Shown one piece after another: positions 31,935 through 37,562 of a stretch of DNA of 37,562 bases (position 1 is the stretch's first letter; every line of letters begins with the position of its first letter). The stretch is taken from the NCBI GenBank assembly GCA_964638245.1, contig CAZWZG010000009.1, forward strand, positions 1 to 37,562, written 5' to 3'. The notes beneath the pieces were generated by a model, which made no database searches, was not told the DNA's origin, and saw only the letters and a program-made list of their open reading frames with translations. Source of the stretch: CAZWZG01 sp964638245 (GTDB lineage: Bacteria > Pseudomonadota > Alphaproteobacteria > Rhodobacterales > Rhodobacteraceae). Both the position numbers and the translations under genes were made by a program.

Positions 31935-32927
31935 ATGGAAAAGCGACGTGTCGGGCAATCCGATCTTTGGATTGATACCCTTGGGGTTGGCGGCGCTCCG
32001 CTGGGCGGAAATTTCGTCAAACTCACGGACGAGGACGCATCAAACCTGATCCAAACGGCGCGCGAAGCTGGCCTCAGCTACTTTGACACGGCGCCTTGGT
32101 ATGGGTTTGGGCGATCCGAGCGGGTGATCGGTGATGCGCTTCGGGGGTCGGACTATGTCCTGTCCGACAAGGTCGGTCGGCTTCTCAAGCCCGGCGCGAT
32201 GGACGATCCTATGGAATTCGGGATGATCGATCCCCTGCCGTTCAATGTTGTCTACGACTATGGATACGATGGCATGATGCGCGCATATGAGGATAACCTG
32301 CAGCGCCTCGGCCTGGAGCGGATCGATATACTGCTGATCCACGACATCGGCGTCATGCAGCACGGCGAAGATAACGCCAAACATTTCGCGGATCTCGAAA
32401 ACGGAGGCTACAGGGCGCTCGAGGAGTTGCGCCGGGCAGGCGACGTCACGGCAATCGGGATCGGCGTCAATGAAACGGCCGCCTGTATGGAGGCGCTTGG
32501 AATCGGGACCTGGGACGTCTTTCTTTTGGCGGGCCGCTATACACTTCTCGAGCAGACCGCACTTGATGACCTCTTTCCCGCCTGTGAGTCCGCCGGGACG
32601 ACGATCATTTGCGGGGGACCGTTCAATTCCGGCATTTTGGCGGGTCGGGATATGTGGAACTACTCAACGGCACCTGAGGCCGTGATCGAGAAGGTCCGCA
32701 AAATATCCGATGTGGCCGATGCGCATGGAGTCCCCCTCGCCGCCGCCGCACTGCAATTTCCGCTCGGCAGCGAAACCGTGACATCCGTCATTCCGGGTCC
32801 ACGGAACGCTATCGAGCTGTCGCAAATTGTCGAATGGTTCAGCACGCCGATCCCCAAAGCCTTCTGGGATGACCTTCGCGCAGCGAACCTGATCTCACAG
32901 GCCGCACCCACGCCTACTGGCGATTGA
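31935..32927 (+). CDS. Aldo/keto reductase, sugar dehydrogenase type (D-threo-aldose/L-fucose dehydrogenase-like)
   Basis: An NAD(P)-dependent AKR of 330 residues with the complete tetrad D51, Y56 (FDTAPWYG), K79 (SDKVG) and H136 (LLIHDIG). The pattern DTAPWYGFGRSERVIGDAL and the FNVVYDYGYDGMMRAYEDNLQRLGL stretch resemble the aldose 1-dehydrogenase group (L-fucose, D-arabinose, pyridoxal). The ATG at 31935 has GGGGAG 6 nt upstream. It is divergent from the efflux pump and convergent with the polyol operon (22 nt apart), so it may belong to sugar metabolism, but no pathway partners are in the window. Confidence 0.88.
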   Translation: MEKRRVGQSDLWIDTLGVGGAPLGGNFVKLTDEDASNLIQTAREAGLSYFDTAPWYGFGRSERVIGDALRGSDYVLSDKVGRLLKPGAMDDPMEFGMIDPLPFNVVYDYGYDGMMRAYEDNLQRLGLERIDILLIHDIGVMQHGEDNAKHFADLENGGYRALEELRRAGDVTAIGIGVNETAACMEALGIGTWDVFLLAGRYTLLEQTALDDLFPACESAGTTIICGGPFNSGILAGRDMWNYSTAPEAVIEKVRKISDVADAHGVPLAAAALQFPLGSETVTSVIPGPRNAIELSQIVEWFSTPIPKAFWDDLRAANLISQAAPTPTGD

Positions 32928-32949
32928 GCCGTCCGTCTGGCCGTTCTGC

Positions 32950-34434
32950 TCAGATATAGTTGCTCAGGACCTCTTCGACGCCATCTGCCCAGATCCGCTC
33001 CAACCGGGCGGCAAACGCCCCTGCAAATGCGTCCTCGTCACCCAGATCGCCATAGAGATCCAGCTGGAGCCATGCCTTGGGGTCGTCCTTGGCCGCCAGC
33101 GCCGCTTGGCGCAGTTCATCCCAGATCGGGTCATTGGCTTCGATTGTGGACCCGTCTTCGCGGATCCCAGCGCACATGCGTGACCAGAGCGCTTCGACCA
33201 ACGCAAGCCCATCGACCGACTGCCCACCCGACAAAGCGTCCCGGATCGTGGGAAGCAGAAAGCCCGCGTGACGCGATGAACCGTCAAACGCAACACGACG
33301 GGTCGTGTCGACAATGCGTGGATTGGCAAACCGCCGCGCGATAAGCGAAAGATAGTCATCGGGCGTCATTCCCGGGACAGGCTCGACAAAGGGGACGATT
33401 TCCGCACCCGCAACTTTCTTGAAAAACCGCCCGATCAATGGGTGTGTCATGCATTCTGAAATCGTCATCACGCCCAGCAGTTCGCCTGCGTTTGCAAGGA
33501 TTTGATGGCCGCCGTTCAATAGGCGAAGCTTCATCGCCTCAAAGTCATGCACATTCTGCGAGAAGGTCGCGCCCACCAAGTCCCAATCGGGGCGGCCTGC
33601 GCAGAAGTCGTCTTCAATCACCCATTGGCGAAAGGCTTCGTGCGTCACCGGCACTTGATCGAGGATCCCGAACACCTCTTGGACAAGGGTCAGTTCCTTG
33701 GGACCCGTCGCCGGAACGATACAATCGACCATCGAGTTCGGGAAGCTGCAGTTTTGGTCGATCCAGTCGCCAAGCTCGGCATCCCCAAGGCGTGCAAGTG
33801 TCACGACCGCCTGACGCAGGATACGTCCATTGCCCTGAAGGTTGTCGCAGCTCAACAGCGTGAAAGGACCCGCGCCGGCGCCGCGCCGCGCCCTAAGCGC
33901 TGCAACGATGGCCCCGAACGCCGTTCGTGGCGTTTCGGGATGGGCAAGGTCGTGTTGAATATCCGGATGATCTACATCGAAGCCATTGGTTGCAGGATCA
34001 ATGAAGTAGCCGCCTTCCGTCACTGTCATCGCCACAATTCGGATGGCCGGGTCACTCATCTGCGCGATGAGAGGGCCGTTCCCTTCTTGAATCGGCACGT
34101 AGCCGATCATCGATCCGGTGATCTCGGCAGCGGTCTGTTCTGGATCCAACAGGATTAGCGTCGATAGAAAATCCTGCGCGGCCAGCTTTGTGCGTTGGGC
34201 TTCATCATAGGCGCGCACGCCTGCGCCAATGATCGCCCAATCCTTGGCCAGACCTTTTTGCATCAAGCGGTGCAGGTACCAGGCCTGATGACCTCGATGG
34301 AAATTGCCCAACCCGATGTGGACGATCCCTGGCGTCAGCTGGGCACGATCATAGTTTGGCGTCGAAACGTCGCCGCGAATTTTTTCCAAGGTCGCGTCCG
34401 ACAACGCGACCGGTGCAGTGTTTAGCTCAACCAA
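32950..34434 (-). CDS. mtlK: Mannitol 2-dehydrogenase family polyol dehydrogenase
   Basis: A long-chain NAD-dependent polyol dehydrogenase, 494 residues, oxidising D-mannitol (possibly D-arabinitol or sorbitol) to the ketose; the same superfamily includes fructuronate reductase. The cofactor-binding HIGLGNFHRGHQ motif (about 39-50) and the catalytic signature KLRLLNGGH with K302, N307 and H310 are present with the expected spacing. The start is TTG at 34434, overlapping the smoS 3' end by 13 nt; no ATG is available until about residue 58. The gene order smoK-smoS-mtlK equals that of the Rhodobacter polyol operon, which supports mannitol dehydrogenase over fructuronate reductase. Confidence 0.9.
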   Translation of the reverse strand: MVELNTAPVALSDATLEKIRGDVSTPNYDRAQLTPGIVHIGLGNFHRGHQAWYLHRLMQKGLAKDWAIIGAGVRAYDEAQRTKLAAQDFLSTLILLDPEQTAAEITGSMIGYVPIQEGNGPLIAQMSDPAIRIVAMTVTEGGYFIDPATNGFDVDHPDIQHDLAHPETPRTAFGAIVAALRARRGAGAGPFTLLSCDNLQGNGRILRQAVVTLARLGDAELGDWIDQNCSFPNSMVDCIVPATGPKELTLVQEVFGILDQVPVTHEAFRQWVIEDDFCAGRPDWDLVGATFSQNVHDFEAMKLRLLNGGHQILANAGELLGVMTISECMTHPLIGRFFKKVAGAEIVPFVEPVPGMTPDDYLSLIARRFANPRIVDTTRRVAFDGSSRHAGFLLPTIRDALSGGQSVDGLALVEALWSRMCAGIREDGSTIEANDPIWDELRQAALAAKDDPKAWLQLDLYGDLGDEDAFAGAFAARLERIWADGVEEVLSNYI

Positions 34435-35195
34435 TTTCCACCATCCACGTTGTAGGTTTGTCCAACGATGTAGTCGGCCTCCTTCGAGGCCAGAAACACA
34501 GCCATCCCGGTCAGGTCATCGGCGGTTCCCATACGGCCGTATGGGACGGCCTCGCCGACCTCGCGTTTCTTTTGCCCCGAAGGTTTGCCTTCATGTTTTG
34601 CGAAGAACGCATCAACCCCATCCCAGTGCTCGCCGTCGACGACGCCGGGTGCGATGGCATTCACATTGATGCCATGCTTGATCAGGTTCAGACCGGCTGA
34701 CTGGGTCAGGCTGATGACTGCGGCCTTGCTGGCGCAATAAACGGCGACCAGTGACTCACCGCGCCGTCCCGCTTGGCTGGCCATATTGATGATGCGACCT
34801 TTGATGCCCTGCTCGATCATGTGACGCGAGACCGCCTGCATCACGAAAAGTGTGCCCGCAACATTGACCGAGAATATCTTTTCATAGTCGTCACGCTCAA
34901 TTTCAACGATCGGCGCTGCCGTGAAGAGCGCGGCATTGTTGATGAGAATATCGATCTGCCCCAAGGCATCGATGGTTTGCGCGATGGCCCCATCGATGCT
35001 GTCCTGTCGGGTCACATCCATCTCGACACCTAAAGCGCCTAGCCCGATTTCTGCAGCAGCACCTCGCGCCGCGGCAAAGTTGATGTCCGCAAGCGCAACA
35101 CGGCAACCTTCACGCGCATAGGCCTTGGCAAATGCCAAACCTATCCCTCGTGCAGCCCCTGTGATCAGGGCCGTTTTGCCGTCGAGCCGCTTCAT
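34422..35195 (-). CDS. smoS: Sorbitol/galactitol-type short-chain dehydrogenase
   Basis: A classical SDR of 257 residues that oxidises sorbitol to fructose (L-iditol 2-dehydrogenase type) in the cytoplasm. The Rossmann motif is TGAARGIG (12-19), NNAAL is at 86-90, and the catalytic residues are N111, S140, Y153 and K157 (YCASK). The C-terminus (YNVDGGNWLS) is the normal SDR ending. The start overlaps the smoK stop by 4 nt (ATGA). Assignment to SmoS rests on operon order and overall pattern; exact polyol preference is not certain. Confidence 0.88.
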   Translation of the reverse strand: MKRLDGKTALITGAARGIGLAFAKAYAREGCRVALADINFAAARGAAAEIGLGALGVEMDVTRQDSIDGAIAQTIDALGQIDILINNAALFTAAPIVEIERDDYEKIFSVNVAGTLFVMQAVSRHMIEQGIKGRIINMASQAGRRGESLVAVYCASKAAVISLTQSAGLNLIKHGINVNAIAPGVVDGEHWDGVDAFFAKHEGKPSGQKKREVGEAVPYGRMGTADDLTGMAVFLASKEADYIVGQTYNVDGGNWLS

Positions 35196-36196
35196 GGCAT
35201 GCGCAAACCGTCTGGTCCGAACTTGTGGATCACGTCAGAGCGCGGGGTCAGGAAGATCTTGTCACCGTGGTGAAAGCTCACCTCACCCCCGGCGCGCACT
35301 GTGATCGTGTCACCAAGCCCGGTGTTGTGCACATGGAAGAACGTGTCCGATCCAAGATGCTCGGAGACTCCAACCGTGCCTTCCCATGTCCCGCCGTCTG
35401 CGGACACTTCGATATGCTCAGGCCGGACACCGATGGTAGTTGCACCATGTTTTTGAGCCTCGGCGCCTTCGATGAGGTTCATCTTGGGCGAACCGATAAA
35501 GCCGGCGACAAAGGTGTTGCGCGGTGTCTTGTAAAGCTCCAGCGGAGATCCGACCTGCTCGATATTCCCTGCCCGCAAAACCACGATCTTGTCCGCCATG
35601 GTCATTGCCTCGACCTGGTCGTGGGTCACGTAGATCATCGTGGTCTTCAGCTTGGCGTGCAATTCAAGGATTTCCATCCGCATCCCGACGCGCAAAGCGG
35701 CGTCGAGGTTGGACAAAGGTTCATCAAACAGGAAGGCCGCAGGTTCGCGAACAATCGCACGCCCAATCGCCACACGCTGACGCTGACCACCCGAAAGCTG
35801 GCCCGGCTTGTGATCGAGGTAGTCCATCAGGTTCAGCGACTTCGCCGCCGTCTCGACCTTGGCGTCGATTTCCGACTGGCTCATCTTCGACATCCGCAGC
35901 GGAAAACCGATGTTCTTGCGCACCGTCATATGCGGGTAAAGCGCGTATGACTGGAACACCATCGCAAGGCCGCGCTTGGACGGCGGGATTTGCGTTGAGT
36001 CCACGTCGTCGATCTTGATCGCGCCGGTTGTCAGGTCTTCAAGCCCTGCGATCATCCGCAGAAGTGTCGACTTACCGCAGCCCGAGGGGCCAACGAACAC
36101 CGCAAACTCACCTTCTTCGATGGTCAGATCCAGTGGCGGAATGACCTGTGCACTGCCGAAGGTCTTGGTCGCCTGTTCAAGTGTAATGCGTCCCAT
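35192..36196 (-). CDS. smoK: Polyol ABC transporter ATP-binding protein
   Basis: The ATPase of a carbohydrate (CUT1) importer, 334 residues. Walker A is GPSGCGKST (36-44), the Q-loop is in VFQSYALYPHM, the signature is LSGGQ (134-138), Walker B is FLFDEP (155-160), and the switch His is in YVTHDQVEAM. A MalK/UgpC-type C-terminal OB domain runs from about 240 (IGVRPEHIEV). The ATG at 36196 is preferred, with AGGGGA about 8 nt upstream; an open extension to 36262 is not conserved-looking. It lies 11 nt after the smoG-like permease. Confidence 0.92.
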   Translation of the reverse strand: MGRITLEQATKTFGSAQVIPPLDLTIEEGEFAVFVGPSGCGKSTLLRMIAGLEDLTTGAIKIDDVDSTQIPPSKRGLAMVFQSYALYPHMTVRKNIGFPLRMSKMSQSEIDAKVETAAKSLNLMDYLDHKPGQLSGGQRQRVAIGRAIVREPAAFLFDEPLSNLDAALRVGMRMEILELHAKLKTTMIYVTHDQVEAMTMADKIVVLRAGNIEQVGSPLELYKTPRNTFVAGFIGSPKMNLIEGAEAQKHGATTIGVRPEHIEVSADGGTWEGTVGVSEHLGSDTFFHVHNTGLGDTITVRAGGEVSFHHGDKIFLTPRSDVIHKFGPDGLRMP

Positions 36197-36207
36197 GGTT
36201 TCGTCCC

Positions 36208-37041
36208 CTATTTCACGGCGCCGAAGGTCAAGCCTTGGACAAGTTGTTTCTGACAGAACCACCCCAGAACCACGATCGGTCCAACAGCGGCAGATGACAC
36301 CGCCGAGAGGCGGCCAAAGAAGAGGCCTTCAGGTGCCCGGTTCCCTTCGATGAGTTTCGAGAGCGTCGCGGCTTCGGTCGTCGTCAGACGAACCGTCCAG
36401 TAGGCCTCATTCCATGCGAAGATGAAGCACAGCAGGGCCGTTGACGCGATGCCGCCCCATGCGAGTGGCACAAGGATTTCCTTGAACTCACCCCATGTGT
36501 TGACGCCGTCCATTTGACCGGCTTCGATGATGTCCTTCGGAATTTCCTTGAAGTAGGTGAAGAGCATCCAAATTACGATCGGCATGTTGATCAAGCTGAG
36601 CACCATGATGATCAGAAAATGGGTATCAAAGAGACCTACGCTCTTGGTCAGGAAGGTCATCGGGTAAAGAACTGCCGCTGCCGGAAGCATCTTGGTCGAC
36701 AGCATCCACATCAGCACGTCTTTGGTGGCGCGGCTTGGGTAGAACGCCATGGCATAGGCACATGGGATCCCGACGAAGAGCGTAAACACCGTGGCCAGAA
36801 CGGCGGTGATGACCGAGTTCTTGGCGAAGCGCCAGTAGTCGTAGTTCTCCGCCATGTTCAAATAGTTGTCGAGCGTCGGCGTGAAGAAGAACAGGAACTC
36901 CGGCTTGACCGCATCCGCGTCCGTCTTGAAGCTGGTCAGCAGCATCCAGAAGATCGGGAAGAAGAAGATCAGAGCCACGATCCACGCCAGCATCGGCCGA
37001 CTGATCTTGGAGAACTTTGAAGTTTCAGCAACGATTGCCAT
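36208..37041 (-). CDS. smoG: Polyol ABC transporter permease (MalG/SmoG type)
   Basis: A membrane permease of 277 residues with six predicted helices; TM1 (about 16-36) is followed by a periplasmic loop. The EAA coupling loop is DIIEAGQMDGVNTWGEFKEI, followed by VPL. The C-terminus (QKQLVQGLTFGAVK) has the usual CUT1 form. A GGGGAAAG sequence precedes the ATG at 37041. It sits 11 nt after the partner permease and 11 nt before smoK. Confidence 0.9.
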   Translation of the reverse strand: MAIVAETSKFSKISRPMLAWIVALIFFFPIFWMLLTSFKTDADAVKPEFLFFFTPTLDNYLNMAENYDYWRFAKNSVITAVLATVFTLFVGIPCAYAMAFYPSRATKDVLMWMLSTKMLPAAAVLYPMTFLTKSVGLFDTHFLIIMVLSLINMPIVIWMLFTYFKEIPKDIIEAGQMDGVNTWGEFKEILVPLAWGGIASTALLCFIFAWNEAYWTVRLTTTEAATLSKLIEGNRAPEGLFFGRLSAVSSAAVGPIVVLGWFCQKQLVQGLTFGAVK

Positions 37042-37052
37042 GATCTTTCCCC

Positions 37053-37562
37053 TTAATCCATCAATGTCTTGCCGATCATGCGCAGCAGGAAGATCGCTAC
37101 GATGTTGGCAAGAATGACTGCGAAGATGCCGGTCGCACTGGCGGCGCCGATGTTGTTGTTGGCGAACTCACCGATCAGATACGGCAGGTTCTTGTTCCCG
37201 TTGCCCCGGCTGACGATTTCAATCTCGGCGTAGAGCGACAGATGGAAAATCGCCTGAATCATGACCACGATCGCAATGGGTCGCCCAAGGTGCGGCAGGG
37301 TCAGGAAGCGGAACATTGACCATTTGCTTGCCCCATCGAGGATGGCCGCTTCTTTCTGCTGCTCGTCCTCGGACTGAAGCGAAGTCATAAAGATCAGGAC
37401 CGCAAAGGGCGTCCACTGCCAGGTGACCATGATGATCACGGCGATGGCGGACGTTTGCGTCGCCCTAAACGAGATCGGTTGTAGATCTGGCCAAAGCGAG
37501 AAGAACCAACCGACCAAGGGTGCGCTCTTCAGCCCGTCGACAAGATCGTTGATCCCTGCAAC
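37053..37562 (-). CDS. smoF: Polyol ABC transporter permease (MalF/SmoF type), 5' end beyond window
   Basis: Only the C-terminal 169 residues are visible; the frame is open to the right edge, so the start lies outside. Hydrophobic helices flank the coupling loop KEAAILDGASKWSMFRFLTL, typical of the first permease of CUT1 importers. The end, ANIVAIFLLRMIGKTLMD, is normal for the family. The solute-binding protein and regulator of this operon are expected further right. Symbol given by operon order; R. sphaeroides naming of the subunits may differ. Confidence 0.82.
   Translation of the reverse strand, partial: VAGINDLVDGLKSAPLVGWFFSLWPDLQPISFRATQTSAIAVIIMVTWQWTPFAVLIFMTSLQSEDEQQKEAAILDGASKWSMFRFLTLPHLGRPIAIVVMIQAIFHLSLYAEIEIVSRGNGNKNLPYLIGEFANNNIGAASATGIFAVILANIVAIFLLRMIGKTLMD

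Noticed and set aside
32928..32949. Possible hairpin (TGAGC...GCTCA) between the AKR and mtlK stop codons
   Set aside because: A 5-bp stem with an 18-nt loop and no T-run is too weak to call a terminator.

Overview
The window looks like chromosomal DNA of a marine alphaproteobacterium of the Rhodobacteraceae (Roseobacter group). The reasons are GC-rich coding sequence, tight operons with 4-8 nt ATGA/GTGA overlaps, an Irr-type iron-control box near dps, and a polyol transport/oxidation operon in the smoF-smoG-smoK-smoS-mtlK order known from Rhodobacter. This is an inference from gene content; no rRNA or other phylogenetic marker is present. Two runs of exactly 100 N (12072-12171 and 17674-17773) are assembly gaps of unknown true size. 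They interrupt the amylosucrase gene and a livG-type ATPase gene.

Layout, left to right. (1) 1-1425: a DUF1289 cysteine protein, a bidirectional terminator, dps on the minus strand with a near-perfect Irr box upstream, and an unrecognised minus-strand protein. (2) 1667-13650: a seven-gene plus-strand glycogen/alpha-glucan operon: GH13 alpha-glucosidase, glgB, glgC, glgA, glgX, pgm and an amylosucrase. It covers glucose-1-P activation, chain elongation, branching and debranching, plus a direct route from sucrose to glucan. (3) 13712-19704: a seven-gene minus-strand operon. It starts with a small TIGR04076-like protein and an aldo/keto reductase (AKR) and continues into a complete HAAT-type (Liv) ABC transporter. 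Facing it at 19787-21250 is an unusual AKR-Rid fusion enzyme. Together they look like an uncharacterised uptake-and-catabolism module.

(4) 21247-27644: a redox/iron-flavoured accessory block. It has a siderophore-interacting (ferric reductase) protein divergent from a tandem SnoaL/NTF2-like protein across a 17-bp palindrome. A LysR regulator is divergent from a five-gene run (DUF2218, Tat-exported NTF2-like protein, small membrane protein, MsrQ/YedZ-like haem membrane protein, and a double-CDGSH/glutamate-synthase-domain fusion). Strong inverted repeats lie in the LysR promoter region. (5) 27680-31767: an RND efflux pump (adaptor plus permease, minus strand). (6) 31935-32927: a sugar-type AKR. 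(7) 32950-37562: the polyol operon on the minus strand, running off the right edge inside the first permease gene.

The two regions most worth follow-up are the AKR/AKR-Rid/TIGR04076/Liv module and the LysR-DUF2218-haem-CDGSH-GltS block. Neither matches a described system that I can name. No tRNA, rRNA, CRISPR array, transposase or integrase was seen.
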